Source: Nocardia otitidiscaviarum NBRC 14405 (lineage in GTDB: Bacteria > Actinomycetota > Actinomycetes > Mycobacteriales > Mycobacteriaceae). From it: a stretch of DNA of 64,000 bases. Every line of letters begins with the position of its first letter. Positions within the stretch are counted from its first letter, which is position 1. The notes beneath the pieces are model-generated. The model was not told the origin of the DNA. It saw only the letters and a list, made by a program, of their open reading frames with translations, and did no database searches. A program made the position numbers and the translations under genes. Of this stretch, positions 34,392 to 43,330 are shown in pieces. The DNA lies in the NCBI RefSeq assembly GCF_000308635.1, contig NZ_BAGD01000054.1:62001-126000 (forward strand). Direction: 5' to 3'.

Positions 34392-35147
34392 TCATCGCAT
34401 TGCCGTGCGGTCGTCGCCGCAGTAGCGGGTGATGAAGCGGTGCAGGATCTCCATCGGTTCGGTCACCGTCTCCCGATGCCCGAGCTCGGTCAGGTAGTCG
34501 GCCTCCGTCGGATCGAAATACCCTGCGTGACGGTAGGTTTCGATGCGCACCGCGAGTCCGTTGCCGTCGAGTTCGGGATGGAACTGGGTGGCGTACACAT
34601 TGCTGCCCACCCGGACCATCTGCACCGGGCAGCCCGCCGAACCGGCCAGCAGCACCGCGCCCGGGGGTACCTCCTGACAGGCTTCCTTGTGACCCACGAA
34701 GGCCCGGAATTCCGGCGCGATGGTGCTCAGCAGCGGATCCTCGCGGGCGGCGGCGGTGAGTACGATGGTCTGCGCCCCGGGCGGTTCGCCGTACCGTTCC
34801 TCGCTCACCTTGCCGCCGAGCACATCGGCCAGCATGCTCAGCCCGTAGCAGGCGCCCAGGTACGGGAAGTCGCGGCGGGCGATCTCGGCGACGAGCAGCC
34901 GCAGCGGGGGTTCGAAGAGTCGCTGATAGTCGTACTTCAGATCCCAGGGCTTGCTCACATTGCTGGGGCCGCCGCCCACGATGACCGCGGAGAAGTCGTC
35001 GAGATCGAGTTCGGGGAAGTGCTGGTCCATCTGGATGCGCACCATCCGGTCCGCGTCCAGCCGGGCGGCGCGCAGGATGGCCTGGTATTCGTCGTCGGCG
35101 GCCGATCGCTCGGGCCGTAGCTGCAACAGCAGGCAGGGCTTGGGCAT
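34392..35147 (-). CDS. class I glutamine amidotransferase domain protein
   Basis: A 251-residue GMP-synthase-type glutaminase fold. The nucleophile elbow is YLGACYGLSMLADVLGG (Cys about 109), followed by QFHPE carrying the His-Glu pair. Between them, AFVGHKEACQEVPPG is typical of stand-alone GATases. As no acceptor domain is fused, it may be a gamma-glutamyl hydrolase or an amidotransferase subunit for an unknown partner. ATG 35147 starts at PKPCLLLQLRPE; the ribosome site is weak. It lies upstream of the PanE-like gene on the same strand, and divergent from the DUF1460 gene. Confidence 0.82.
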   Translation of the reverse strand: MPKPCLLLQLRPERSAADDEYQAILRAARLDADRMVRIQMDQHFPELDLDDFSAVIVGGGPSNVSKPWDLKYDYQRLFEPPLRLLVAEIARRDFPYLGACYGLSMLADVLGGKVSEERYGEPPGAQTIVLTAAAREDPLLSTIAPEFRAFVGHKEACQEVPPGAVLLAGSAGCPVQMVRVGSNVYATQFHPELDGNGLAVRIETYRHAGYFDPTEADYLTELGHRETVTEPMEILHRFITRYCGDDRTAMR

Positions 35148-35233
35148 GACTTCAGATTGTGACGGCAGTACCGGGTCCGCCGGGCCAGGACTACGGTGGA
35201 TGTCGCTTGTGTACCGAATCCGCTGGAGGCGTC

Positions 35234-36034
35234 TTGCGCAACTTCGCTCGTGTCCTGCTCCTGCTGCTGGCCCTGGTGTGCGGTGCCGCATTCGTCCCGA
35301 CGGTCGCGACGGCCGCTCCGGCCCTCGACGACACCACCTCCGGCAAGCTCGACGACCTGCTGCGGGTGCGGGCGGGCGCGGGCGAGCGGAGCACGGGCGA
35401 CATGCTGGAACTGCTCTCCCGTGAGTTCCTGGGCACCCCGTACCGGGCGAATATGCTCATCGGCTCCGCCGACCGGCCCGAAGAGCTGGTGATCGACTTC
35501 CGGGCGCTGGACTGCTTCACCTATCTCGACTACGTGACGGCGCTGAGCCGCTCCGCCGACCGGGACCAGTTCGTGGACAATCTGATCCGGACCCGCTACA
35601 CCGACGGGCGGGTCGATTTCGCGCACCGCAAGCACTTCTTCAGCGACTGGGCGCACACCGAGCGCATCGCCGCCACGGACATCACCGCCTCGGTGAGCGC
35701 GGCGGCGGTCACGGTGGACAAGCACCTGAACGCCAAAGCCGATGGCGGAACCTATCTTCCGGGCCTGCCGGTGGTCGACCGCGCCATCACCTACATTCCC
35801 CGCGACGCGGTGGACGACACCGTGATCGCCCAGCTGCGCACCGGCGACTACATCGGCGCGTACGCCGACGCGGCGGGACTCGACGTCACCCACGTCGGCT
35901 TCTTCGTCATGACACCGTCCGGCCCGGTCTTCCGCAACGCGTCCTCGCTGGCGGAGCACAACGAAGTGGTCGACTCACCGTTCCGCGAGTACGTGCGCAG
36001 CACCCCGGGCATCGTGGTGATGCGTCCGGTGTGA
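35234..36034 (+). CDS. secreted DUF1460 (NlpC/P60-like) protein
   Basis: A 266-residue exported protein of the DUF1460 group, distant relatives of NlpC/P60 amidases. A signal sequence (LRNFARVLLLLLALVCGAAFVPTVATA) is cut near residue 28. The domain shows ELLSREFLGTPYRANMLIGSADRPEELVIDFRALDCFTYLDYVTALSRS, with the probable catalytic Cys in the DCFTYLD block, and THVGFFVMTPSGPVFRNASS with the catalytic-type His. TTG 35234 is favoured because GGAGG precedes it by four bases and the signal peptide starts there. It probably acts on cell-wall amide or ester bonds. Confidence 0.8.
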   Translation: MRNFARVLLLLLALVCGAAFVPTVATAAPALDDTTSGKLDDLLRVRAGAGERSTGDMLELLSREFLGTPYRANMLIGSADRPEELVIDFRALDCFTYLDYVTALSRSADRDQFVDNLIRTRYTDGRVDFAHRKHFFSDWAHTERIAATDITASVSAAAVTVDKHLNAKADGGTYLPGLPVVDRAITYIPRDAVDDTVIAQLRTGDYIGAYADAAGLDVTHVGFFVMTPSGPVFRNASSLAEHNEVVDSPFREYVRSTPGIVVMRPV

Positions 36035-36076
36035 CGCGGGGCCGTGACACGCGGGCTCGCGGTTGTGTCCCGCGTC

Positions 36077-36098
36077 ACAAACAGACTCTACTGTTTGT
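36077..36098. promoter_or_regulatory. 22-bp inverted repeat over the protease promoter
   Basis: Perfect arms ACAAACAG (36077-36084) and CTGTTTGT (36091-36098) flank six bases. The dyad ends four bases before the ATG at 36102, and TACTGT (36089-36094) within it would serve as a -10 for a leaderless message. Occupancy would block transcription of the protease. It is AT-rich for this DNA and lacks a T-run, so a terminator is less likely. Confidence 0.55.
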
Positions 36099-36101
36099 CT
36101 C

Positions 36102-37514
36102 ATGGGTCTATCGCGCTCGCCGGGCACCCGATCGGCCGTCGTCTCGATTCCGCTGCGCCGCATGGCGATTGCCGCAGCCGCCGGACTGGCGCTGACCGTC
36201 CCCGGAAATATGGCGAGGGCGGAACCGGCACTGCCCGTGGGGCTGACCGACGCCGTCGAGCGGGATCTGGGCCTGACGGCGGGGGAGTACCTGCGGCGCG
36301 CGGACCTCGGACAGCGGGTGGCGGGCTTCGCCGCCGACGCGCGGCAGCGCTATCCGCTGGCCTTCGCCGGAGCCTGGCTGGACGGTGCCACCCCGGTCGC
36401 GGCGCTGACCCCCGGTGAGGGTGCGGACGCGGCCCGGCGGGCGGCACGGGCTGCCGGTTTCGAGGTGCGGACCGCCGACCGCAGCGAGGTGGAGTTGGGG
36501 CGGGAGAAGTCGGCCTTCGAAGGATGGCTGGCCGAACAGCCCGGTACGGTCGCCGAGGCGGTGCACGGGGTGGGGATCGACGTGGTCGGCAATCGGATCG
36601 TGGTGCGCGTGGAGCGGGCCGGGGTGGCCATGCCGCCGTTCGTCGCGCCGGACAGCGTGGTGGTGCAGGCGCGGCCGGTGGCCGCCCCACTGGCGCCGAC
36701 CGGCAGTGCGGGACTCGGCTCCACCGGTCCGCTGCCCGAGACCGGGCCCGCGCCCGAGGCCACGCCGGGTGCCGAGGACTACTGGCGCAATACCCCGCGC
36801 ACCCCGAGCGGCAGCGTCGCCGCGGCCGATCCCTATGTGGCCGTGGCGGGTTCGACGGGTGCGCACTGCTCGTTCGGTTTCCACGGCGCCGACAGCGGCG
36901 GCGGCCCGGTGAACATCACCGCCGGACATTGCGATCCGGCTCCCGCCGCGGCCGGAACCGCTACGGCGGCAGGCGTATACGAGTGGATTCCCGGCCGCCC
37001 CTACGGTGAGCGATTGGGCGGATTCCGTCGATCGGTCTTCGGCGGCCGGGACTACGCCGTCGTCGCGGTCGCCGACGGTGCGCGAGATCGACTCGCCAAC
37101 AACGAGGTTCGCGTGCCCGGTGAGGGTTCGCTGCGGGTCGACGGGGTCGCCGCGCCCGTGGTGGGCGCGCCGATCTGCAAGTCCGGGGCCACCACCGGCT
37201 TCACCTGCGGTGTGGTGCGCGAGGTCGATGTCACCAGCCGGGTCAGCGACCAGCACCGGCGCACCCCGGCGGTGGAGTTGACCGGGCTGTTCCGCACCAA
37301 CGCCTGCGCCCTGCCCGGCGACAGCGGGGGCCCGGTGCTCACCGGCACCAAGGCCCTCGGCATCTCCAGCAATGTGCCGTCGGTGAACCTGGCGCTGTGC
37401 CCGGTGCGCGAGCCGATCAGCGCCGGTTCCGCCGACTTCGGCCCCGGCCTGATCGCCCAGCCCGTCGCCGCTGTGCTGGACGAGAACCCGGGCCTGACCC
37501 TGCGCACGGAGTGA
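36102..37514 (+). CDS. secreted streptogrisin-like S1 serine protease with propeptide
   Basis: A 470-residue chymotrypsin-fold protease. After a signal peptide (about residues 1-40, ending MARA-EP) comes a long pro-region (VERDLGLTAGEYLRRADLGQRVAGFAADARQRYPLAFAGAWLDG...) of the alpha-lytic/streptogrisin type, a Pro-rich linker and the catalytic domain. The triad is visible as His in NITAGHCDP, Asp in FGGRDYAVV and Ser in CALPGDSGGPVLTG, with paired cysteines around each (AHCSFGF/GHC; ICKSG.TTGFTC; NACALPG). It should be secreted and activated by removing the pro-region. ATG 36102 is four bases from the end of an inverted repeat. Confidence 0.9.
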   Translation: MGLSRSPGTRSAVVSIPLRRMAIAAAAGLALTVPGNMARAEPALPVGLTDAVERDLGLTAGEYLRRADLGQRVAGFAADARQRYPLAFAGAWLDGATPVAALTPGEGADAARRAARAAGFEVRTADRSEVELGREKSAFEGWLAEQPGTVAEAVHGVGIDVVGNRIVVRVERAGVAMPPFVAPDSVVVQARPVAAPLAPTGSAGLGSTGPLPETGPAPEATPGAEDYWRNTPRTPSGSVAAADPYVAVAGSTGAHCSFGFHGADSGGGPVNITAGHCDPAPAAAGTATAAGVYEWIPGRPYGERLGGFRRSVFGGRDYAVVAVADGARDRLANNEVRVPGEGSLRVDGVAAPVVGAPICKSGATTGFTCGVVREVDVTSRVSDQHRRTPAVELTGLFRTNACALPGDSGGPVLTGTKALGISSNVPSVNLALCPVREPISAGSADFGPGLIAQPVAAVLDENPGLTLRTE

Positions 37515-37584
37515 GCGGCCGCGGCCGTGACTTGGGCGGGCCGTGCGCTGGGCTGTCATGGTCTGGGCGGGCTATGGTCGAGGT

Positions 37585-37749
37585 ATGGGCGTCATGGGCG
37601 AACTGTTCCCCGGCAAGAAGCTGACCAATGAGAACAGCGAGGACAGCGGCGGGCAGACTCATCGGCCGCGCGTGGACCTCGACCTGGAGGCCGGGGTGAT
37701 TCGAGTATCGCCCGGCACCCGGCCCGCCGAGGAAGACCATTCCGGCTGA
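37585..37749 (+). CDS. small DUF6191-like protein
   Basis: A 54-residue protein, MGVMGELFPGKKLTNENSEDSGGQTHRPRVDLDLEAGVIRVSPGTRP. The segment R-x-RVDLDLEAGVIR resembles the C-terminal signature of DUF6191 proteins, which end in a similar RVDLD-x-G-x-xxIR stretch, but the membrane half of that family is absent. Acidic and hydrophilic, so cytoplasmic. No clear ribosome site other than GAGGT just upstream. It may be a real short gene or a remnant. Confidence 0.5.
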   Translation: MGVMGELFPGKKLTNENSEDSGGQTHRPRVDLDLEAGVIRVSPGTRPAEEDHSG

Positions 37750-37889
37750 GGGCTGGCCGCCTCGGCTGTCGACTACGCGCGGGTGGGCGGAGCGGGCCGT
37801 GCGGGTAGGGCTGGTGCGACCGGAGAAGGTGTCCGCCTGCTCCCCGACTGTCGCGGTGCTCGCACCGCCCCGACTCGTATCGCGCTGCC

Positions 37890-39239
37890 TCACACCGTCG
37901 GGCTGGATGCCGAGTCCCCGCGGGCCGGTGCGGTGGTGAAGGGCGGGGGACCGCCGAGGCCCTGCCAGTCGGCCTGGGCGGCGACCGCGCGGTCCAGGGC
38001 GGTGGCGAAGGCCGCGGCGTCGGCGTCGATGGCGGCCAGGCGTTCCAGCACCGGCGGGGTGCGCTCGAGTGGGCAGGCGCGCAGCAGATCCGTGTACAGG
38101 GCGCGCAGGCGACGCACCACCTGGAGGGAATCGCGGCCGTAGCAGCGGATCTCGTCGACGGCGAGGGACAGGTAGTCCGGCCATTCGGAGGTGCGGTGGG
38201 TCAGCCGCACCCGGCCGTCACGGTCGCGGATGCGGGTGACGCCGAGTTGGCGCCCGGACAGGTCGAGCAGCAGCGCGCCGATGTGGTCGAGCGCCTGCAC
38301 CGCCGTGGTCGGATCGTTGACGGCCGGGGACAGCGCCTTGATCGCGATGTCGACCATGACCCGCAGCGCGAAGGCCGGGTCGGCGTCCACCACCCGTTCG
38401 ATGCCGACCACCACGTGCCGCCGCAGCTTGCGCTCGGAAATCCGGGTCGCACCGTGGATGTCGAACAGCGGCGCACCGGGCAGCACGAAATCCCCGACCG
38501 CGGGCACCACCACGATCCGGCAGTCGGCCCGCCGCGCGAGTTCGGCGATATCGTCGTCGTCGAAGCCGAGCAGCACGCCCGCGCGGCCGGTGTGCCGGAG
38601 CACCCGATCCGGCGGCCCGTCCGCGGCGTCGTCGGAATCCGGCTCGCTCCCATACGGATACGGGTGCACGGCGGCGGCGGTCCGGGCTCCGGCGCGGGAC
38701 ACCCGGTCCAGGGCCTTGACCAGGCGCAGGAAGTTGACCACCCGGGTGAGCAGCGCGAAGAACAGCGCCACACTGGCCAGGGCGAGCCCGATCGCCACCA
38801 CCGAGGAGAGCACCGGCTCGTAGTCCTCCAGGCGTGCGGCCAGCCGCACCGAGACCAGCAGTGTGTACACGAAGGTCGCCATGAAGGTGCCCAGGGACGC
38901 GCCGAGTACCCAGTCCTGGGTGAGGCGGGGTGCGAAGCGCGCCGACATGGTCCCGGTGCCGAACTGGATGACCAGCAGCAGGACCGAGAACACGAAGCCG
39001 GTGAAGGCGATGGTGCCCGACGCCACCGCCGCGAGTACGGTCGCCATGATGGCCGGGTCGAACTTCCACGCGAAATCCCCCGGGGGCAGTTCGGCCAGGG
39101 CGTCGGCCAGTAGCCGGTCCAGATAGGGCACCAGCCAGGACAGCAGCACCGCCGCCCCGACGATGAGGGTCGGCAGTAACCACACCCGTCGCTGTCGATA
39201 CACCCAGCGAACCTCGCTGAACCAGGAAAGCACCCGCAT
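37890..39239 (-). CDS. DUF2254 membrane protein
   Basis: A 449-residue DUF2254 protein. Two membrane helices lie near residues 20-42 and 65-95 (AIMATVLAAVASGTIAFTGFVFSVLLLVIQFG), two more near 110-180, followed by a large cytoplasmic half (VGDFVLPGAPLFDIHGATRISERKLRRHVVVGIERVVDADPAFALRVMVDIAIKALSPAVNDPTTAVQALDHIG). That conserved block, ALSPAVNDPTTAVQ, is the family fingerprint. Function is unknown; a mechanosensitive or transport role has been proposed for the family. ATG 39239 was chosen as GTG 39257 lacks a ribosome site. The C-terminal tail is Pro/Ala-rich. Confidence 0.85.
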   Translation of the reverse strand: MRVLSWFSEVRWVYRQRRVWLLPTLIVGAAVLLSWLVPYLDRLLADALAELPPGDFAWKFDPAIMATVLAAVASGTIAFTGFVFSVLLLVIQFGTGTMSARFAPRLTQDWVLGASLGTFMATFVYTLLVSVRLAARLEDYEPVLSSVVAIGLALASVALFFALLTRVVNFLRLVKALDRVSRAGARTAAAVHPYPYGSEPDSDDAADGPPDRVLRHTGRAGVLLGFDDDDIAELARRADCRIVVVPAVGDFVLPGAPLFDIHGATRISERKLRRHVVVGIERVVDADPAFALRVMVDIAIKALSPAVNDPTTAVQALDHIGALLLDLSGRQLGVTRIRDRDGRVRLTHRTSEWPDYLSLAVDEIRCYGRDSLQVVRRLRALYTDLLRACPLERTPPVLERLAAIDADAAAFATALDRAVAAQADWQGLGGPPPFTTAPARGDSASSPTV

Positions 39240-39312
39240 CACCGCCGTTCTCTCCACAACCGTGCTGCTCGGATGCGGTCGACCCTACCGGCGATCGGAC
39301 CGGATCCCGGAC

Positions 39313-39330
39313 CTCTCAGCCGCTCTCAGC
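39313..39330 (+). promoter_or_regulatory. direct repeat CTCTCAGC x2, candidate OmpR-type regulator site
   Basis: CTCTCAGC occurs at 39313-39320 and 39323-39330, a 10-base period placing both copies on the same helix face, immediately upstream of an AT-rich TAATTC and of the PAP2 start at 39354. Such spacing is typical of OmpR-family response regulators; the motif recalls MprA/PhoP-type direct repeats in mycobacteria, but I cannot verify the match. Confidence 0.4.
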
Positions 39331-39353
39331 TAATTCGTGGCATTGTCGATGGT

Positions 39354-40106
39354 GTGCCGTCCCCATCGCCGTCGCAGCAGGTGTCCGCCCCGTCGACCGC
39401 TCGGCCCGGGCCCGTCGGCCAGCGCCGCGTCTATCTCGGTATCGCCGTCATGCTGCTGTTGGGCGCGGTGTTCAGTGGGCTCACCGCCGTGGTGATGCGG
39501 GCGGCCGGGCCGACGGATGTCGATACCGCCCTGCACGACTGGGCGGTCGACTTCCGATCCGATGGGATGACACTGGCTGCCCGGGTGATCACGACCTGCG
39601 GCGACACCCTCACCATGGCACTGCTGGCGACGGCCGTGTGCGTGGGATTCGCCTGGCGGCGGTGGTGGGAGTCCGCGGTACTGGTCGGCGTCGCCGCCCT
39701 GGGCGCCGCGGTGCTGGTGGCGGTCGGCAAACGGCTCGTCGGCCGGGAGCGCCCGCCGCTGAACGGGCGGCTGGCCACCGAGAGCAGCCTGTCGTATCCC
39801 TCGGGCCACAGCCTGGGCTCGTTCGTCGTGATCGGCGTGGTGGTCGTGGCCCTGCTGCCGCACGTGCGCGGGTGGGCACGCCTGGCACTGCCCGCGCTGG
39901 CGGTGGCGCTGGTGCCGGCCATCGGCCTGTCCCGGGTCTACCTCGGCGTGCACTGGCCCACCGACGTGGTCGCGGGCTGGATCCTCGGCGCGTTCTGGCT
40001 CACCTGCTGCTGCACCGGCTGCGCCGGTCGCCGTCTGGTCGGTCGCGGCTCGGTCGGCGGCGACTCGGCGCGACCGGGGCAGTACGCCGGCGGCGACCCG
40101 CCGTGA
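39354..40106 (+). CDS. PAP2-type membrane phosphatase
   Basis: A 250-residue type 2 phosphatidate phosphatase. Six membrane segments enclose the three-part active site: KRLVGRERPP (KX6RP), SYPSGHSLGS (PSGH) and LSRVYLGVHWPTDV (SRX5HX3D), all complete. It should hydrolyse a lipid or undecaprenyl pyrophosphate on the outer side of the membrane. GTG 39354 is chosen, with no ribosome site but a promoter close upstream. The Cys-rich stretch LTCCCTGCAGRR near the C-terminus is odd and of unknown meaning. Confidence 0.85.
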   Translation: MPSPSPSQQVSAPSTARPGPVGQRRVYLGIAVMLLLGAVFSGLTAVVMRAAGPTDVDTALHDWAVDFRSDGMTLAARVITTCGDTLTMALLATAVCVGFAWRRWWESAVLVGVAALGAAVLVAVGKRLVGRERPPLNGRLATESSLSYPSGHSLGSFVVIGVVVVALLPHVRGWARLALPALAVALVPAIGLSRVYLGVHWPTDVVAGWILGAFWLTCCCTGCAGRRLVGRGSVGGDSARPGQYAGGDPP

Positions 40107-40213
40107 GGCAGCGGCCCGGTAGTGCCCGGTTCCGGGGTCGTCGGACGGATCGTGTGCCGTCCGCCCTGTCCGAAACCGGCCGCGCGGCATGGTCGCGCTG
40201 ATATCTTCTCGCC

Positions 40214-42337
40214 ATGTCGGCCACGAAAGATCTTGCGACGCCGGCCGAATTGGGTGTCGACGATGAGGAGCGGCCCGCGCGGACCCTGTCCGGGTGGCCG
40301 GAGCGCCTCGTGGCGCTCAGCGGGTTCGCCATCGCGATTCTGGTGCTGTGGCAGGTGTTTCGGCCGCTGCCGCAGGGCAGCCAGTTCTACCTGGTGGTCT
40401 TTCTCGCGGTCACCCTGCCGCTGGTCTTCCTGAGCTATCGCTCCGGGTGGCGGTACCTGGACGGGGGTACCGGATGGGTCGATCGGGCGGACGGGCCCGC
40501 GCCCTGGGATTGGCTGCTGGCCGTGCTGGCGCTGCTGGTGTGCCTGTATCCGGTGCTGCCGCTGACCATCGGATCCGGCGGCGGGGGCTACGACGCCTTC
40601 CTCGACCGGCAGGGGCTGCTCGATCCCGTCGATATCGCCATGGGTGCGTTGGTGCTGTTGCTCGTGGCGGAGGCGTGCCGCCGCACCACGGGCTGGGTGC
40701 TGCCGCTGGTGTGCGCGCTGTTCCTGGCCTACGGCTACTACGGCGGGTTGCTGCCGCAACATTGGTCGGTGGCGCACGCCGGACTCGACTTCGACCAGAT
40801 CGTGGACGCGCTCTACAACTCCGGCAGCGGGTTCTACGGCACCCCGCTGGATGTGGCGGCCAGCTATATCGCGCTGTTCACCATCTACGGTGCGGTGCTC
40901 GAATTCTCCGGTGCGGCACGCTTTTTCGTGGAGCTGTCGGTGGCGGCGTTCCGGCGGTCCCGGACGGCGGCGGGCCGTACCGCGGTGACCTCCGGATTCC
41001 TGCTGGGCACGGTCTCGGGATCGGGGACCGCGACCGCGGTGACCAATGGTGCGGTCACCTGGCCGATTCTCCGCAAGGCGGGCTACCGGCCCGAACAGGC
41101 GGGCGGCATGCTGGCCGCGGCCGGTGTGGGCGCGATTCTCTCCCCGCCCACGCTGGGGGTCGCGGCCTTCATCGTGGCCGAATATCTGGAGGTCTCGTAC
41201 CTCACCGTGCTGCTGTGGGCGACGATCCCGACCCTGCTCTACTATCTGGGCATTCTGCTGGCGGTCGAAATCGACGCGCGCCGGTTCCACCGCCGGGGTT
41301 CCGACGACGGCGCACCGACCGTCGACGCCGGGCCGTCGGCGTGGAAACTGCTGGCGCGCTTCGGCTATCACTTCCTGTCGCTCCTCGCCATCGTGGTGCT
41401 GATGCTGCTGGGGTTCACGGCGACCAAGGCGGTGGTGTACGCCACCGCGCTCGCCTTCCTGCTCGCCGTCGTCGACCGCGCGGTGCGGCAGTGGCCTACG
41501 GCGGCCACGCGGCGAGACATGCTGCGCGAATTCGCCGTCGGATGCTTCACCGCCCTGTCCGGCGGTATCCGCGCCGCCCTGCCCGTGGTGGCGGTGTGCG
41601 CCGCCGCCGGCATCATCACCGCCATGACCACCAAGACCGGTCTCGGCGCACAGCTGGCCGGCGTCCTGGTACGGACGGCGGAGGCGATCTCCGACAACGC
41701 GACCGTGGTGCTGGCCTGCACCGTCGTGCTGGCCGCCGTGGCGCTGGCGCTACTGGGGTTGGCCATTCCGGTGACGGCCTCCTTCGTCATCGGCTGGGTG
41801 ATCATCGCGCCCGCCCTGCTGTCCCTGGGCGTCTCCGGCCCCGCCACCGCCATGTTCGTCTTCTACTACTCGGTGCTGTCGGAGGTGACGCCGCCGACCG
41901 CCCTGGCCGCGGTCGGCGCGGCGGCGGTGACCGGGGCCAAACCGATCCCGACCATGTGGCAGACACTGCGCTACGCCCTGCCCGCGTTCCTGGTGCCGAT
42001 GGTCTTCGTGCTCACCGGTACGGGGGAGCGGCTGCTCGGGCGCGGACCGCTCCTGGAGATCGCGGCCACCGGTCTGATGGTGGCGCTGGGGGTGGCCGCC
42101 CTCGCCATGGCCACCGGCGGCTGGGTGCTCGGCGTCGGCGAGGCCGGGTGGACGGCACGGGTCCTGGCCGGGCTGGCCGGATTGATTCTGCTGTACCCGC
42201 GCCCGATCACCCTGGCCATCGGCGCGGCCCTGCTCGCCGCGGCGGCGCTGCTCACCCGGGTGCTGCGCCGGGATCCACCGTCCGCCAACGACATTCCCCC
42301 GGCGCGCGTCGCCGATCCGACAGGAGGCACACCATGA
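40214..42337 (+). CDS. TRAP transporter permease, fused DctQM (TAXI class)
   Basis: A 707-residue polytopic protein that combines the small and large TRAP subunits, as usual for TAXI-type TRAP systems. The N-terminal third (about residues 30-190) gives the Q-like helices, the rest the M-like domain, with the characteristic GYDAFLDRQGLLDPVDIAMGAL, TSGFLLGTVSGSGTATAVTNGAVTWPILRKAGYRPEQAGGMLAAAGVGAILSPPTLGVAAFIVAE and YYSVLSEVTPPTALAAVGAAAVTGAKP. It imports a dicarboxylate, amino acid or similar solute using Na+ or H+ with the binding protein encoded next. The two overlap by ATGA. Solute is not predictable. Confidence 0.92.
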   Translation: MSATKDLATPAELGVDDEERPARTLSGWPERLVALSGFAIAILVLWQVFRPLPQGSQFYLVVFLAVTLPLVFLSYRSGWRYLDGGTGWVDRADGPAPWDWLLAVLALLVCLYPVLPLTIGSGGGGYDAFLDRQGLLDPVDIAMGALVLLLVAEACRRTTGWVLPLVCALFLAYGYYGGLLPQHWSVAHAGLDFDQIVDALYNSGSGFYGTPLDVAASYIALFTIYGAVLEFSGAARFFVELSVAAFRRSRTAAGRTAVTSGFLLGTVSGSGTATAVTNGAVTWPILRKAGYRPEQAGGMLAAAGVGAILSPPTLGVAAFIVAEYLEVSYLTVLLWATIPTLLYYLGILLAVEIDARRFHRRGSDDGAPTVDAGPSAWKLLARFGYHFLSLLAIVVLMLLGFTATKAVVYATALAFLLAVVDRAVRQWPTAATRRDMLREFAVGCFTALSGGIRAALPVVAVCAAAGIITAMTTKTGLGAQLAGVLVRTAEAISDNATVVLACTVVLAAVALALLGLAIPVTASFVIGWVIIAPALLSLGVSGPATAMFVFYYSVLSEVTPPTALAAVGAAAVTGAKPIPTMWQTLRYALPAFLVPMVFVLTGTGERLLGRGPLLEIAATGLMVALGVAALAMATGGWVLGVGEAGWTARVLAGLAGLILLYPRPITLAIGAALLAAAALLTRVLRRDPPSANDIPPARVADPTGGTP

Positions 42338-43323
42338 GAACAGTCGTGACGATCGCCGCGGTGGCCGCGGTGTCGGCCGCCCTGCTGACCGGATGCGGTG
42401 GGCGACAGGACAGTCCGCAGGCCGATACCGGCGGCGAGATCACCTGCGAGGTGAACCGGGACACCCGCATCGGCATCGCCACCGGCAATGCCACCGGCGT
42501 CTACTTCGCCCTCGGCAACGCCTACGCGGAACAGATCGCCGACGCCACCGACGGCACGGTCAAGGCCACCGCCGCCGAGACCGGCGCCTCGGTGCAGAAC
42601 ATCCAGCAGCTGGTGACGGGCACCTACCAGGTCGCTTTCTCGCTCGCCGACACCGCCGCCGACGCCGTGCGCGGGACAGGCAGCTTCGAGGGGGAGCAGC
42701 CGGTGCGGGCGCTGTCGCGGATCTACCCCAACTACACGCAGGTGATCGTGCGGGCCGACGCGAATATCGGTTCGGTGGCCGATCTGCGGGGCAAGCGGGT
42801 TTCCACGGGGTCGCCGAAATCGGGGACCGAGGTGATCGCGCGGCGGCTGCTCACCGCGGCCGGACTCGACCCGGACGCCGACGTCGCCGCGCAGCGGCTC
42901 GATCTGACCAAGACCGTGGACGGGATGAAGGACGGCTCCATCGACGCCATGTTCTGGTCCGGCGGACTGCCCACCCCGGGGATCACCGACCTGTTCACCA
43001 CCGCCCGCGACGAGGTGCGCTTCCTCGACATCACCGAACTGCTCGACGAGATGCGCGCGCTGAACCCGGTGTACGAGCAGGGCGTCATTCCCGCCGCCGC
43101 CTACGGGCTGCCCGCCGATGTCGAGACCATCGTGGTGCCCAACCTGCTGCTGGTGCGCGACGATATCGACGCCGATCTGGCCTGCGTGCTGACCACGGTG
43201 CTTTTCGACCGCAAATCCCGACTGGAGCAGGTGAATCCGGCCGCCGAGGGGATCGACCGCGCGGTCGCGGCCGAGACCGCCCCGGTGCCGCTGCACCGGG
43301 GCGCGGAACAGGCGCTGCGGTAG
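42334..43323 (+). CDS. TAXI-family TRAP solute-binding lipoprotein
   Basis: A 329-residue solute receptor. A signal peptide with lipobox LLTGC leads into the TAXI domain: IGIATGNATGVYFALGNAYAEQI, TAAETGASVQNIQQLVTGTYQVAFSLADTAADAV, and LRGKRVSTGSPKSGTEVIARRLLTAAGL, with MFWSGGLPTPGI and the VPNLLLVRDDI block further on. ATG 42334 overlaps the permease stop. It delivers the solute to the upstream permease. Ligands of characterised TAXI proteins include glutamate; the ligand here is open. Confidence 0.92.
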   Translation: MRTVVTIAAVAAVSAALLTGCGGRQDSPQADTGGEITCEVNRDTRIGIATGNATGVYFALGNAYAEQIADATDGTVKATAAETGASVQNIQQLVTGTYQVAFSLADTAADAVRGTGSFEGEQPVRALSRIYPNYTQVIVRADANIGSVADLRGKRVSTGSPKSGTEVIARRLLTAAGLDPDADVAAQRLDLTKTVDGMKDGSIDAMFWSGGLPTPGITDLFTTARDEVRFLDITELLDEMRALNPVYEQGVIPAAAYGLPADVETIVVPNLLLVRDDIDADLACVLTTVLFDRKSRLEQVNPAAEGIDRAVAAETAPVPLHRGAEQALR

Positions 43324-43330
43324 GCGTTCA

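Noticed and set aside
40294..43323. 1009-codon rightward open frame across the TRAP operon
   Set aside because: It is Arg/Gly/Ala-rich with no fold signals and overlaps two well-supported genes in another frame; a GC-rich shadow.
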